A DNA stretch of 64,000 bases from Begonia masoniana (taxonomy: Eukaryota; Streptophyta; Magnoliopsida; Cucurbitales; Begoniaceae): contig CM039510.1 in assembly GCA_022432975.1 (NCBI GenBank), positions 11,110,301 through 11,174,300 on the forward strand, read 5' to 3'. This document shows positions 10,414-22,154 of the stretch, one piece after another. A program made the position numbers and the translations under genes. Position 1 is the stretch's first letter. Each line of letters opens with the position of its first letter. The notes under the pieces are model-generated. The model was given only the letters and a program-made list of their open reading frames with translations, searched no databases and was not told the DNA's origin.

Positions 10414-13400
10414 CTAAGCAAAGAGATCCGGATATTGGGCTCTAACATCTTCTTGTCTTTCCCATGTGGCTTCCTCCACGTTATGATTGCGCCATAAAAC
10501 TTTCACCAACGGGACCACTTTGTTGCGCAACACTTTGACTGAGGTGTCCAGAATCTGTATGGGCCTTTCTTCATATGTAAGTGTCGGCATGATGTCAAAG
10601 TCCACATGTTGCACGATCTGAGTTGGATCCCGTACACACTTTCTCAGCATCGAAACATGAAAAACATTGTGAACTCCATCCATTGACGCTGGCAACTGTA
10701 GTCTGTAGGCCATGTTCCCAACTCTCTTTAAAATGGAAAAAGGCCCAACAAATCTTGGGCTTAGCTTCCCTTTCTTGCCAAATCTCATCACGCCTTTGAA
10801 AGGTGACACCTTCAAAAACACCTCATCACCCTCGGCAAACTCCAAATCTCTTCTCCGATGGTCTGCATAGCTCTTCTGTCGACTTTGTGCAGCTTGGATT
10901 CTTTGCTTGATTGCCGTTATTACTCCAGACATCTGTTGTAGTATCTCGGGGCCGATAAGCTTGGTTTCCCCAACTTCATCCCAACACAACGGGGATCTAC
11001 ACTTTCTGCCATAAAGTGCTTCATATGGAGCCATGCCGATGGTAGCCTGATAGCTATTGTTGTAGGCAAACTCCACAAGTGGCAAATATCTACTCCAAGG
11101 AGCATGAAGTTCCAGCACGCACGCCCTTAACATATCCTCCAATGTCTGAATCGTTCTCTCAGATTGTCCATCCGTCTGTGGGTGAAACGCCGTGCTGAAG
11201 TCCAGTCTAGTGCCCAAGGAGCTTTGCAAGCTTCTCCAAAACCTGGAAGTGAATCTAGGATCCCGGTCAGAAACAATCGACACCGGAATACCATGCAGCT
11301 TAACAATCTCACTGATGTACAGCTCCGCATACTGATCCATGGAGTATGTCGTCTTCACAGGTAGAAAGTGGGCCGACTTCGTCCATCTGTCAACTATGAC
11401 CCAAATGCTATTATGGCCCTTAGCTGTCCTTGGAAGGCCAACAACAAAGTCCATTGTGATGTTCTCCCACTTCCATTCGGGAATCGGAAGAGGCTGAAGC
11501 GTCCCACTTGGTCGTTGATGTTCAGCTTTGACTTGTTGACATATCATACAAGACTCCACATACTTGGCCACTTCATTCTTCATATTCGGCCACCAGAAGT
11601 GAAGCTTCAAGTCCTGATACATCTTTGTGCTTCCAGGATGCACAGAGAAAGAAGACGAATGGGCTTCCGACAAGATGTGCTTCCGTAGCTCTTCGTCTTT
11701 CGGAACATACCATCTGTTTTTGAACTTCAGAATTCCATCTCCCGAATAACTGAAATCGGAAGAAGCCATTGGTACCTTGCCCACCATATCAGCCATCTCC
11801 TTTGAATTGGTCTTCTGGGCTTCCTTAATTCGGTCCAAGACGGTGGGCCGTAGGGTTAAGTCTGATAGTATGGCTGATAGCCCAGAAACTATCTCCATAT
11901 CGAACTTCTGTATCTCCGTCCTCAAAGGCATCGATACGGCCGACATAACTGGTTGCATAGTAGCTGGCATCCTGCTCAGTGCATCAGCTACCACATTAGC
12001 TTTACCAGGATGGTATTTGATCTCAACATCGTAGTCTTTTACAAATTCTAACCACCGCCTCTGTCTCATATTCAACTCTTTCTGAGTAAAGAGGTACTTC
12101 AAACTCTTGTGGTCAGAAAACACCTCACATGATTGTCCATATAGGTGGTGTCTCCATACTTTCAACGCAAATACAACTGCCGCTAACTCAAGGTCGTGAG
12201 TAGGGTAGTTTTCCTCATGGCTCTTCAATTGTCTGGATGCATATGCCACAACCTTTCCCTCTTGCATTAATACACATCCCAAACCAATCTTGGATGCATC
12301 GCAGTATACGCTGAATTTTCCGTCTTCAGTTGGCAATACTAGTAGAGGGGCCGTGGTTAATTTCTGCTTGAGTGTCTGAAAGCTCACATCACATGCTTCA
12401 GACCACCTGAACTTGATGTTCTTCTTTGTTAAGCTGGTCATAGGTTTTGCTATCACAGAGAAGTCTTTAATGAACTTTCTGTAATAACCAGCTAGTCCGA
12501 TAAAGCTTCGTACTTCGCTGGCATTCCTCGGTTTTGGCCAATCTTTCACGGCCAGAATCTTGGCTGGATCCACGGACACTCCTTCTGCCGACACCACATG
12601 GCCCAAGAAATTAATTCTGCTCAGCCAGAATTCACACTTTGATAGCTTGGCATATAATCGATGCTGCTTTAGGATTGACAGTACAATAGCCAAGTGCTTT
12701 TCATGTTCGGCCTCATTCCTGGAATAAACCAGAATGTCGTCGATGAAAACGATCACAAATTTATCCAAGACATCTTGGAATATCCTGTTCATCAGGTCCA
12801 TAAATGCTGCCGGAGCATTAGTTAACCCGAACGACATCACCAAGAACTCGTAATGCCCGTACCGGGTCCTGAAGGCGGTCTTTGGAATATCTTCGGGTCT
12901 GACCTTCAACTGGTAATAACCGGAGCGCAAGTCAATCTTTGAGAATACCCGAGCCCCCTGTAACTGATCAAACAAATCATCGATTCTTGGCAACGGGTAC
13001 TTATTCTTGATCGTCAACTTATTCAACTCACGGTAGTCAATACACATCCGTAAGGACCCATCCTTCTTCTTAACAAATAAGACGGGAGCACCCCACGGGG
13101 AGAAACTTGGGCGCACAAAACCCTTGTCCACCAGTTCTTTCAGCTGAGTCTTCAACTCCTTCAGCTCTATTGGTGCCATGCGGTACGGATTCTTCGATAC
13201 TGGTTCAGCACCAGGATACACATCGATCTCGAACTCGATCTCACGATCAGGTGGCAATCCCGGCAAGTCATCCAGGAAGACCTGTGAGAAGTCTCGAACT
13301 ACCGGAATATTTTGAAGTTCCACCTCACCTTGTCTTTGAATATCTACCACGTTGGCAAGGAATCCGACACATCCTGACCTCATCAGCTGTTGAGCTTTCA

Positions 13401-14007
13401 AGGTGGATATAACAGGCACACTATGTTTCTTTGGTATTGCCTGATAGGAGAACTCTACTTTGTTCGGGCGCTTAAAAGTCACGAGCCCGGACCTACAGTC
13501 GATAGTGGCATGATGTCTAAATAGCCAGTCCATCTCCAGAATGACGTCGTACCCTTTCATACCAATAACGATGAGGTTGGCGTACAACTTCTGGTCTCCT
13601 ACTGACACTACATCACCCCGTATGACCCGCTCGGAGCGCATAAACTCTCCGGACGGTAGCATAATGCTGTAGGGCTGATCAGACAACGTACAACTAACCT
13701 TCTGTCTAACTACGAAGTCCCCCGACACAAATGAATGTGTGGCCCCAGTATCCCACAAGGTATAAGCAGGTACATCACACACCAAAATTTTACCTGTGAT
13801 TGCTGTGTGCAAATCAGCATCATCAACATCCTCCATCATTGCAAACACTCTTGGCACGGCTTGACCTGTTCTGGTGTCGGGCATTGGGCAATCCCGAACA
13901 AGATGGCCTACTTTGCCGCATCGGAAACACTGGCCAGCAGCAAGCCTACATTCTCCTCTGTGAGGTTTCTGGCACTGTGGGCATACTAAAGGCTGAGGAG
14001 CCCCCAT
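10414..14007 (-). CDS. pol: Pro-Pol polyprotein with chromodomain (Tekay copy 1)
   Basis: This frame of 1197 codons, from the first Met to the stop, is uninterrupted. A CX2CX4HX3C-like motif at residues 9-20 is followed by a CCHC zinc knuckle [14 protein letters not shown] at 27-40. Aspartic protease DTGA is at 86-89 and reverse transcriptase about 285-475, with FIDD at 421-424. RNase H lies at about 565-680 with D570, E607, D632 and D675. The integrase has its HHCC finger about 783-823 and catalytic D853, D914 and E950 (D-35-E). A C-terminal chromodomain occupies about 1145-1195, with PLVKVLW and EEATWE. All catalytic residues looked for are present. The frame is the same as gag, so the true product would be Gag-Pro-Pol. 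A TAG at 14164-14166 separates them, and the Met at 14007 is merely the first after it. The protein would act in cytoplasmic particles and then integrate cDNA, probably into heterochromatin through the chromodomain. Confidence 0.95.
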   Translation of the reverse strand: MGAPQPLVCPQCQKPHRGECRLAAGQCFRCGKVGHLVRDCPMPDTRTGQAVPRVFAMMEDVDDADLHTAITGKILVCDVPAYTLWDTGATHSFVSGDFVVRQKVSCTLSDQPYSIMLPSGEFMRSERVIRGDVVSVGDQKLYANLIVIGMKGYDVILEMDWLFRHHATIDCRSGLVTFKRPNKVEFSYQAIPKKHSVPVISTLKAQQLMRSGCVGFLANVVDIQRQGEVELQNIPVVRDFSQVFLDDLPGLPPDREIEFEIDVYPGAEPVSKNPYRMAPIELKELKTQLKELVDKGFVRPSFSPWGAPVLFVKKKDGSLRMCIDYRELNKLTIKNKYPLPRIDDLFDQLQGARVFSKIDLRSGYYQLKVRPEDIPKTAFRTRYGHYEFLVMSFGLTNAPAAFMDLMNRIFQDVLDKFVIVFIDDILVYSRNEAEHEKHLAIVLSILKQHRLYAKLSKCEFWLSRINFLGHVVSAEGVSVDPAKILAVKDWPKPRNASEVRSFIGLAGYYRKFIKDFSVIAKPMTSLTKKNIKFRWSEACDVSFQTLKQKLTTAPLLVLPTEDGKFSVYCDASKIGLGCVLMQEGKVVAYASRQLKSHEENYPTHDLELAAVVFALKVWRHHLYGQSCEVFSDHKSLKYLFTQKELNMRQRRWLEFVKDYDVEIKYHPGKANVVADALSRMPATMQPVMSAVSMPLRTEIQKFDMEIVSGLSAILSDLTLRPTVLDRIKEAQKTNSKEMADMVGKVPMASSDFSYSGDGILKFKNRWYVPKDEELRKHILSEAHSSSFSVHPGSTKMYQDLKLHFWWPNMKNEVAKYVESCMICQQVKAEHQRPSGTLQPLPIPEWKWENITMDFVVGLPRTAKGHNSIWVIVDRWTKSAHFLPVKTTYSMDQYAELYISEIVKLHGIPVSIVSDRDPRFTSRFWRSLQSSLGTRLDFSTAFHPQTDGQSERTIQTLEDMLRACVLELHAPWSRYLPLVEFAYNNSYQATIGMAPYEALYGRKCRSPLCWDEVGETKLIGPEILQQMSGVITAIKQRIQAAQSRQKSYADHRRRDLEFAEGDEVFLKVSPFKGVMRFGKKGKLSPRFVGPFSILKRVGNMAYRLQLPASMDGVHNVFHVSMLRKCVRDPTQIVQHVDFDIMPTLTYEERPIQILDTSVKVLRNKVVPLVKVLWRNHNVEEATWERQEDVRAQYPDLFA

Positions 14008-14166
14008 TGGTCTCTTTCCTTTGTCTTGGTAGAGGATGGCTTCATTGGGCCTTTTAATGCCCCTGTTTTGTTGCTGTTGAGGTTGTAAATTCTGACCTCT
14101 TTGTTGTTGTTGTTGCTGTTGAGGAACACTTCGAATAATCCCTCTTGGTGAATCTCTTTGTCTCTA
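14008..14166 (-). other. In-frame TAG and glutamine-rich Gag linker
   Basis: Reading on from gag, TAG (14164-14166) interrupts the frame after LEALEIKS. The same frame then continues open through [13 protein letters not shown], a run of seven Gln coded by CAA/CAG, a second QQQ, and [16 protein letters not shown] into the zinc-knuckle region. Gag is therefore cut between capsid and nucleocapsid. The codon after TAG is AGA, which is not the CARYYA context known to favour read-through, so a nonsense mutation is more likely than programmed suppression. The same TAG is present in the other two copies (29193-29195 and 38533-38535). Confidence 0.9.
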
Positions 14167-14841
14167 GGACTTTATTTCTAAGGCCTCTAACTGATAGGCC
14201 TTGGCCACCACCTTCACATATGGTGCCTCATCAAAACCTCCAGTTGTGATTCCTCGCAGAAGGTCCATTTTTAAACCTTGAATAAACTGGTGTACCTTGT
14301 TCTCATCAGTGGCCACCATGTGTGTTGCATATCGGGATAACGACTCAAATTTCTGAACATATTCAGCCACTGACCCATACTGTCGCAGCCGAGAGAACTC
14401 AAGCAACTTTTCCTTCCTCACTCCTCTGTCAAAGTACTTCTCGTAGAAGATTTTCGTGAATCCTTCCCAGCTTAATGCCACTGTAGTTGACTGCACTGTG
14501 TCCCACCAAAATCCCGCACTTTCGGTGAGATAGAACGTGGCACAAATAACTTTCTTGCTGTCTTCTACTTCAGCATAGCCGAACATCTTCTCCATTGTTC
14601 GAATCCAGGTTTCAGCACGGGTCGGGTCTGTAGACAGTCCATCAAATGAAGGCGGCTGAAGTCGCCGAAATCTATCTCCACTGTTATCACGTGAAGCATT
14701 CCCATGATTATTGTTATTGTTCCCGCCATCTTCTCTGGCCATCATACGTTCCACCATGCGGGATTGTACTCCCACCAGCTCGGTTAATCTGTCAATGGCC
14801 CGAGAACTTTCACTTGACTCATCCTGATGTCCTCTCACCAT
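14164..14841 (-). CDS. gag: Gag capsid portion (Tekay copy 1), ended by TAG
   Basis: 225 codons run from the ATG at 14841 to the TAG at 14164. The start fits a gag start: it is the first ATG of the frame downstream of the primer site, and it begins MVRGHQDESSES. Residues about 60-195 form a retrotransposon Gag domain with RAETWIRTMEKMF, FYLTESAGFWWDTV, FYEKYFDRGVRKEKLLEF and the conserved RLRQYGSVAEYVQKFESLSRY. An Asn-rich patch lies around residue 40. The protein packages element RNA. As annotated it lacks the zinc knuckle, which lies beyond the stop in the same frame, so on its own it would bind RNA poorly. Confidence 0.9.
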   Translation of the reverse strand: MVRGHQDESSESSRAIDRLTELVGVQSRMVERMMAREDGGNNNNNHGNASRDNSGDRFRRLQPPSFDGLSTDPTRAETWIRTMEKMFGYAEVEDSKKVICATFYLTESAGFWWDTVQSTTVALSWEGFTKIFYEKYFDRGVRKEKLLEFSRLRQYGSVAEYVQKFESLSRYATHMVATDENKVHQFIQGLKMDLLRGITTGGFDEAPYVKVVAKAYQLEALEIKS

Positions 14842-14983
14842 TTCTAAGGAACCCTATAAACAGAATAACCTAATTTAATAACAGAACTTTGACAGGAATT
14901 TAAACACTTACAGTTGGTGGAGTGATCTCACGTGGCGGGTTGCGCAGTCAGACATTTCACAGAATCGGTTTTAAAACCTTGTC

Positions 14984-14995
14984 TCTCTGATACCA
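14984..14995 (-). promoter_or_regulatory. Primer binding site for initiator tRNA-Met (Tekay copy 1)
   Basis: Minus-strand TGGTATCAGAGA begins four bases inside the 5' LTR end. Its first eleven bases match the complement of the 3' end of plant initiator tRNA-Met. The leader after it contains AACTGTAAGTGTTT, a donor-like sequence also found in the leader of element C near 52190. Confidence 0.9.
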
Positions 14996-14999
14996 TAAC

Positions 15000-17202
15000 T
15001 GTGACAGCCCAAATCCAAACCCGATCGGGGTCCGGGATCAGGCCGTCACTCCGGGACAGTTAACAGAAAACAGAGACTATTTTTTTTTTTTATTTCTAAA
15101 ACTTTATACTTTTAAAACCTTAACAGAGAGTATAAACCTTCTCTGGAAGTGAAACTGGAAAACACATTTAAGCTGGATGTAAATAAACAAAGAGAACAGT
15201 TGATGTGAATAAGACGAAACAGTGGATGTATATAAGACAAAAAGTGAACAGTACGGTAGATGGATATAAGACGGAATCGGTAGATGTATATAAAACGAAA
15301 TCGGTTGATGCATATAAGACAAAAGTGAACAGTACCGGTAGATGGATATAAAACGGAATCGGTAGATGTATATAAAACGAAATCGGTAGATGCATATAAG
15401 ACAAAAGTGAACAGTACCGGTAGATGGATATAAGACGAAATCGGTTGATGTACATAAGACGAAACCGGTTGATGTATATAAGACAAAAGTGAACAGTAAC
15501 CGGTAGACGTATTTTAAACAAAGGGAACGATGGATGTAGAGTTTAAAGACAAAATTGACAACTTTATCATGAAGACATACGAACAGAGAGAGTAAAACAG
15601 AAGACATGGAAGTCTCAAACTCATAAACCAGCTCAAAACCTGATTTTTCGAACACAACAGAAAACATGACAGAAACTTAAGAAAGATCACACTACATGGA
15701 TAGCTCTAAAACCAGAAACTATCTATGCACAGACTAGCAGAAAATATTCCAAACAATTCCAGAATACTTCAGAACATAAATTCAACTGTCAAATACAGAG
15801 GTTTTAAATACATCAGCAACAGAACCTATACATTACAAAAAAAATCCCAGCAGAGTTTATAAACAAAACACAGGACTATAACAGAGTTTTAAAACAAAAC
15901 ACCAGAATTCCAGAAGAGTTTACAGATATGATTCTTTACTTTAAAGACTTAAACCTTAAGACAGAAAGCTATGTCTGACTGCAGCAACCACCCCGAGAGC
16001 TCAAACCACCAACTACATCAGATCGTCATTTTGAGGAACAAGGTCCTCAGTTTCGAGTTCAGTACCTACATCAGAGAGTTCACCTATGAGTCTAAAACTC
16101 AGTAAGAACATAATACAGATGCAGTGATGCAAAATGCTATGCATGCAGTTTTCAGAATACAGTGACAGAACAGAACTTTACATTTCAGTGGCAGAGGGGT
16201 ATAAGTGGGGCTTATAGGGGAACTGGCAAACAGATGGTGCACTATCAGGCACAGCAGATTTTCAGACTCCCAGGGAGGGATAAAACCAGAGGGTCCTTGC
16301 TAGGGACAATTTATTTTCAGATTCCCAGGGAGGGATAAAACCAGAGGGCCAGTCCCCGTCCCACACTTAACCAGTACATTACAGACAGTCAGATTTTATC
16401 TTGTTTAATTTCAAACAGTGTACAGAAAACAGTTTTGCATGAGCTTTCAGAGAAAATCGTGTATGCATGAACAGTGCCTGAACTTAAACTGGCAGACAAC
16501 AGAAATAACAGAACATACCATGAAGAAGAATACAGACAACTCAGAAACATAAACTATAACCTTTCTACCCAAAACAACCCGACAGAACTGAAATATCTAG
16601 TACCTCCATGATGTAGGGCCTTAAGGGCCAACCTACGGTTATGAACTTACTTGTGGTCCGAAATGCAGCAGGCTTGAACGCACGAGCACTGTGGTTCACG
16701 AACCTATAGCATGCATAAACGGACATTAACCCTAAACATCACGAAACTAGCAATAAATAAACTAAAATCGTTTTCTATCTAAGATGATTACCTTAGACCG
16801 AAAAGCAGGAGGAAAAAAATCAGAGAAGGAAGAAACTCCTTGCGTTGGTTTTCTTCAACCGCAAGAGAGAAGCAGAGAGGAAAATGAGATAGAGCAGAGA
16901 GGGAAATGTCTCACGTAGGAGGAAGAGAAGGAAATGAGATACATGGCTTGTCTTCTTCCACAAGTTTGCCAAGTGTCAATCATCCAGTTGATTTCTCCCA
17001 CCAACCTTAATTTCTTCCTAATTTGCCCTTCCATTGGTTTTAACTAAAACATTATTTAGTTAATCGATTCGGTCTCACGAATCACCCTCGTTCGATTAAA
17101 CACATCGACAATTTTATTAAAACACTCATTGCATTAATATCGGAGAAATTCCGCTTACATATTCGGGGAATTATTACATAGGCAAAAATGCCGGGTGTTA
17201 CA
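15000..17202 (-). repeat. 5' LTR of Tekay copy 1
   Basis: It is 2203 bp and the partner of 8167-10373, with only scattered single-base differences. It carries the same landmarks: the 82-bp array at about 15235-15530, the hairpin at 16087-16101, and the sense start TGTAACACCCGGC at 17202. It would drive transcription leftward through gag-pol. Confidence 0.95.
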
Positions 17203-18646
17203 GTCAAAGTTTAACAAGTCGAGCAGAGTCTGCTCAACGAGTCTTAATTAGTTGAGACTAAAGAATTAAACATACATAATATTTGTCAATTATTTAATTA
17301 TAATGTATATTTTTAAAATTTAATTATTAAATTTATATGATTATTATTATTATCATGTCAAATATAATATTATTTATTTAATAAATAAAAATATAGAAAC
17401 ATAACGTACAAAAATAAAATTGTAGTCACGAAAAATTTTAATAAAAATGAAAACTATCTTCAGAGTAAAAAGTCTCACTGACTGAAGGTTTCATCTTTTA
17501 TCTCTACGGGTACTTTGAGGGTCCACTTGCATCAGAAGCCCTTGGCCTTCGTAATGTTGGTGTGTGTATGGCTCCACGGTACATTCAAAACAATTTTCAT
17601 TTCACAATCAAAATAAATCAAGTTTGTTCGAATACATTTCTATGATCTTTCTTTGTTATGTTTTGCCTCCAACTAATATGTCAACATGTTTAAACTTGAT
17701 ATATCCACATATTTAAACTGAGCAACATGCATCCGTATATGAAAGAGACTCACCTCTAGAATCAACAACCTTGAACACATTCAACGCATATGAAAATGAA
17801 TTTGTTTCACCATCATCGTTGAGGTTTTAAAACTCTCATGTGAAACTTTAATTGGTGACGATGTGGTGATGACATCACCCTAAACATCTCAATTAGGTTG
17901 ATATATTAGTTATGATGTAGATTTATAACAAACATGAACTTTAATAGAGATTGTTAATACAAGTTTTTAAGTTTCGATTACGTTGAGGGAATCAAATTCA
18001 CACCACCTAGAAGTTATTATTGTTTTTGTTATATCAATTTATTATTTAAATCTTTATTTAGATATTTCATTTAAATTATTATGAATTCTCACAATTATAA
18101 TATTCAGAATATGATTAATGATGTTAAAGAAGTTAGAGAGTACCTTTTACATTTTCAATAAGACAATTATCCACATCTTTTACCTCAAAAAATATAGAAT
18201 CATTTTCAAGTACAAAAAACTTAAAATTTATGAAAAAATAGAATTTAGAAATCATGTATTAAAATTATGCATTTGTTTCCAATAGTTTGACTAGTACAAT
18301 TGGTAGATATTATAAATTTTTTTACTTAAATGATCAAGTAAGAGATCCTACACAAACACAATTGAATGCTAGTGTAATGAAACTTTTATTTATGAAAAAG
18401 TTAGAATGAGAGAAGAAATAACAATACTTGTAGCACAATTTTTGTTGCTTTTATCATTCACGGATAGTGAAGCATTTGAAAATTTATGAAAGAGTATGCT
18501 ACTCCTAATTTTAAACGTGTACCTAAAAATACAACGATAAGCGACATTGTCAATGATATGAAAAATGAAATAATTACATTTTTGCAAATTCCACTTCAAT
18601 GTCTATTTGTAATCACATCATTTCGAGTAGCACGTATGTTTAAGGT

Positions 18647-18650
<4 letters not shown>
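17203..18650 (+). pseudogene. hAT transposon body, N-terminal transposase part (copy 1)
   Basis: This is the right flank of the Tekay insertion. Subterminal hAT words continue for about 70 bp, followed by AT-rich DNA and a degenerate N-terminal hAT transposase stretch from about 18290. That stretch matches the open frame at 42660-43013 but has single-base breaks. The last 40 bases diverge from the 42980-43020 equivalent and run into a poly-A block, where the contig seems to end. Confidence 0.75.

Positions 18651-18688
<38 letters not shown>
18651..18688. other. 38-base poly-A run at an assembly break
   Basis: Pure A from 18651 to 18688 interrupts the hAT sequence, which in the copy at about 43015 continues without any poly-A. 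It behaves like a read-end artefact, not a retroposon tail: no target duplication surrounds it. Confidence 0.7.
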
Positions 18689-18694
<6 letters not shown>

Positions 18695-19192
18695 AAAGCA
18701 GAACAAACAACATTCTGACAGAAACACAATCTAAAACACAGCACCAACATAATGCATTCATCAAGAATATCTTGGCCATCACCAGAATTTCATGTTACCA
18801 ATTTCTAACATTCGAGGTACTTCTCAGAAAGTAGACATGCATTTGATATGATTAATACATGTTATAAGCCATTATGAAACACATATTCATGTGAAAACAA
18901 TCAACCCAACAAAATACTACTAACAACAAACACAAACATAACACACAAAAACTCAATCTAAGATAAGTTCCTACATTTAATCAAACACATACCAATCAAC
19001 AAGGTTAATCACACAATAAACTTGTAAGTAATATCATGACATGCTACTGGATTTTTTCTAAGGCCCACCCTCTAGAACTTTTTGTGGAAATGACACCTTA
19101 TCCAACACCCTTTAAGCTGACTTTGCCTCTGACTGCTTTGTCGGTCACATCTCTTAAACCTCAGACATACCAACGGCCCACAGAGGAAAGCC
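18689..19192. other. Unrelated non-coding sequence before the gap
   Basis: This AT-rich sequence matches nothing else I recognise in the window. No ORF, tRNA, terminal repeat or tandem array is evident. It stops at the N run, so its true neighbour is unknown. Confidence 0.4.
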
Positions 19193-19292
19193 NNNNNNNN
19201 NNNNNNNNNNNNNNNNNNNNNNNNNNNNNNNNNNNNNNNNNNNNNNNNNNNNNNNNNNNNNNNNNNNNNNNNNNNNNNNNNNNNNNNNNNNN
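19193..19292. other. Assembly gap (100 N)
   Basis: There are exactly 100 ambiguous bases, the conventional length for a scaffold gap of unknown size. Confidence 0.99.
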
Positions 19293-20259
19293 ACTAGACG
19301 AACAAAAAAAACACATATATCATCCGACGGAACAAAAACATAGACATCAATCGGATAGAAACGCAAAACAACACTATCACGAAAAGAATTTATACTTCCC
19401 ATGACAATCAGGAACGGACTAAGCCATAGGCATTAATCAAACCCGGGGATTTTTTAAAATCACATTTAAACTCAATAGAGTGCTAGTATCAGTAAATTCA
19501 AAACGTATTCAAAATGCTAAAATTTCTATGTCAGGAGAACTCAACATACTCAGACCTGAATCCTTGACTAATCGTCCTACACACTGACAGACAATCAGTT
19601 CAAAACCGCCCCACAGCTGACGAACATTGATAGGTGCACTCCTCCAACCGACGAGGTCCTCAGGGAACTCAGTAAACCAAATCTGCTGTTCAATTCGTCA
19701 CCTACATCACAAAAAACTCATCTATAGCCTAATTGCTAAGTAAGTAATGCAGAAATGATATGGAAATTTACTAAAACAGAAATCCTAAACATGCAGTTTT
19801 ACTTCTCATCTGCAGTTGTCATTCATGTTTCTGATTAACTAACATCCCCTGTGAAATTGGGAGTTGGATCAACTCCCAACGTAATGATCCACTGACATTT
19901 AAGGCCGGCGGATTAATTCCCGTCAATCGTAATATGATTTCACATGGTTCAGATCCCTGTGAACGTGAAGTTGGATCAGCTCTTCAAAATTATATATATC
20001 CACTGTCAGTAGGGCGGGATTAATTCCCTTAAACAGTAAATCTATTCACCTTGCTGTTTCATCACATTCAATCCTCTCAATACCAATAGATTCCAAATCA
20101 TTTTCGTATACATTTTGAAAAACCATATGCATGTCTACAAACACATCCAAGTTAAAATACAAACCCAGAGTTTGTGATGTCGGCAACGAAGGCACAAACA
20201 AAACATACTTACTGATTCTCCGGACTTGTCTGGGTAGCTAACCACTTCGGGTATTGCTC

Positions 20260-20263
<4 letters not shown>
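19293..20263 (-). mobile_element. LTR fragment related to family B
   Basis: On the minus strand this resembles bases 1-800: the acceptor and hairpin region near 19690-19745 (CACCTACATCAC, TAGCCTAATTGCTAAG), duplicated GTTGGATCA boxes at about 19870 and 19970, and GATGTCGGCAACGAAGGCAC near 20175. It is diverged from both other family B LTRs. Both ends are lost, to the gap on the left and to the poly-T run on the right. Confidence 0.65.

Positions 20264-20291
<28 letters not shown>
20264..20291. other. 28-base poly-T run at an assembly join
   Basis: Pure T abruptly separates the family B fragment from LTR A3 sequence that starts mid-element (equivalent of about 5152). It mirrors the poly-A run at 18651-18688. 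Confidence 0.7.
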
Positions 20292-20295
<4 letters not shown>

Positions 20296-22154
20296 GATAA
20301 AACCTTGTAATGAAATGTAGTGAGTGTGGACGAGGACCGACATGCTGTCATGTACTCCTGTTATGTCCTGTTGTGGATGTACTCCTTTGCGCAGCTCTCC
20401 CCAATTATACTTCCTTTCCATGAAAGTCATGTAATGTAATGTAAGGTTCATGTATTGAACATGTCATGCACAGCATTGAATCAACTCATTTCAGTTCTTA
20501 TGAGCCATAGGCTCTAGTGGGGGAACTCCATGTTGTAGGTATGGATCCTCCAGATGAGACTTTGTGCCTCAAGTTGATGAGTTGGGGAGGTTGAACGGAG
20601 TGAGTCAGGAGGTTGTGTTGCTGCAGCAGAAAGTATTTCTGTCCGAGGTTTAACAAGTTTTAAAGTGAATTTACATGTCTGTAAAACTTGTTAGGATTTT
20701 GGTTGTCGTTTTAAAAACCTGTTGTTGGAACTTGTTGGGATTTTTGAACATGTTTGTTTGGTGTTCAAGTTTTTAAAAAAATCTGTAATTGACAGTTGAA
20801 TGCATATTTTGATTATTCTGGAACTGCTTGGAATTCTCTTTTAGGTGTGCATGGGTTGTCTAGCGAGTTTTAGAGCATCATGCAGTCTGCTTTTCACGCA
20901 CTTCTGTCATGTTTTCATGCATGTTTTAAAACTGTCGTTGAATCGGGTTTTTGTGAAATTTGTAAATTCCTATTCCTTCTGTTTTCAGCTTGCTATTTTT
21001 AATGTCTCTCGCGTTAAATATCGCCCATTTGGCCTGTAAGAGTTGTTATTTGGTTCTGGCCCCCAGTCGCCACGCCTCTGTTTCTATGCTTTCAGCTCTA
21101 TCTTTCGAGTTTAGTTTTTACAGTATTGGCTAAGTGTTAGGTCACGCCTTCAGTAAAACAGTGTCATTCCCTTCTGTAAAACAGTCGTCCACGTCCTCCA
21201 TTCTGCCTTCAAAATAATAGTAATTTTGCCTTCGGTTTTGGTCTTTTATTCGGGCTCTATGTCACGTCCAAAGTTATGTCCACGATAACGTCGCCGAGAG
21301 TCAGCCTGTTATTTTAAAAAGTCCAAAGCTGTCTCTGATTTTAAAAGTCTACGGACTCCTGTGTCCACTGTTTTGTCTTTTAGTGCAACGTCCACGGACT
21401 CCTGCGTCCATTATTTTAGTCTTTTATATAAGTCACGGACTCCCGTGTCCACTGTTTTGTCTTTTAGTGCAAAGTCCAGGACTCGCATCAATTATTTTAG
21501 TCTTTTATTGTAAAGTCACGGACTCCCGTGTCCACTGTTTTGTCTTTTAGTGCAACGTCCACGGACTCCTGCGTCCATTATTTTGTATTTTAATTGGAAA
21601 CGTCACGGACTCTGTGTCAACTGTTTTGCCTCTGTTATTTTTTTTTAAACATTCCACCCTCTATTATTTTAAAAGTCCACAGCCCCTGTTGTTTTTAAAT
21701 GTCTACGGCTCCCCGAATGGTCCACGACTACTGTAGCCTTCCACAGTATGTCTTTCCAGTTTACGTTTTTAATTTTATTTCCTGTTTTATTCTGCTTATT
21801 CACTCCAGTCGTCCATTTCTGTTTCCTGCTTTTTCCCCTAGTTTCTTCTGTTATTCACTCATGTAACCCAGTTTTAAATTATTTCTCGTTCTCTCTCTGT
21901 CATTCTGTAATTCTGATATCACCGTAGTTTCTCTCTCTGTAAAGTATTTTTCTTAGGGTTTTCTATGTTTCTTCCTGTTGTCTTCTGTCGTCTATTTCTG
22001 TAGCCTAAATATTAATATGTTTTCCTGTCTTTCGATTCTGTTTTCTGTTAAAGTTTTAAAAGTAAAGTTAAAAAAAAAATATCATGTTTTAAAATGTCTG
22101 AAGTGATGGCTTGGCTCTCTGATCCCGATCGGGATCGGGTTTCGGGCTGACACA
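20292..22154 (+). mobile_element. Indel-rich second copy of solo LTR A3 (3' part)
   Basis: It follows 5152-7048 base by base with many single-base losses and gains up to about 22030 and almost none after that. It ends GGGCTGACACA at 22154, followed by AAAAT. The 45-bp array is present but out of step. It is interpreted as the same locus assembled twice. Confidence 0.85.

Larger units (their letters stand above)
8167..17202 (-). mobile_element. Full-length Tekay/Del-type Ty3/gypsy chromovirus (copy 1), TSD GTCAA
   Basis: This is a 9036-bp minus-strand element. GTCAA flanks it at 8162-8166 and 17203-17207. The LTRs (8167-10373 and 15000-17202) differ in length by only four bases and are nearly identical by eye, which indicates a recent insertion. 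The primer site next to the 5' LTR matches initiator tRNA-Met, and a purine-rich tract abuts the 3' LTR. Gag and Pro-Pol share one frame, and the polyprotein ends in a chromodomain, the hallmark of chromoviruses. RT and chromodomain wording fit the Tekay (Del) lineage. Two further copies of this very insertion, with the same flanks, appear at 23272-32205 and 34211-41567. Confidence 0.95.

Noticed and set aside
14983..14995. tRNA-Met gene fragment
   Set aside because: Only the last eleven bases of the tRNA complement are present, next to an LTR, so it is a primer site. The same applies at 52265-52276 and 62375-62388.
18651..18688. Poly-A tail of a LINE, SINE or processed pseudogene
   Set aside because: No target-site duplication or retroposon body; the sequence before it is mid-hAT and continues without poly-A elsewhere.
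19036..19404. Frames on both strands crossing 19193-19292
   Set aside because: They run through 100 Ns and have no recognisable flanking sequence.
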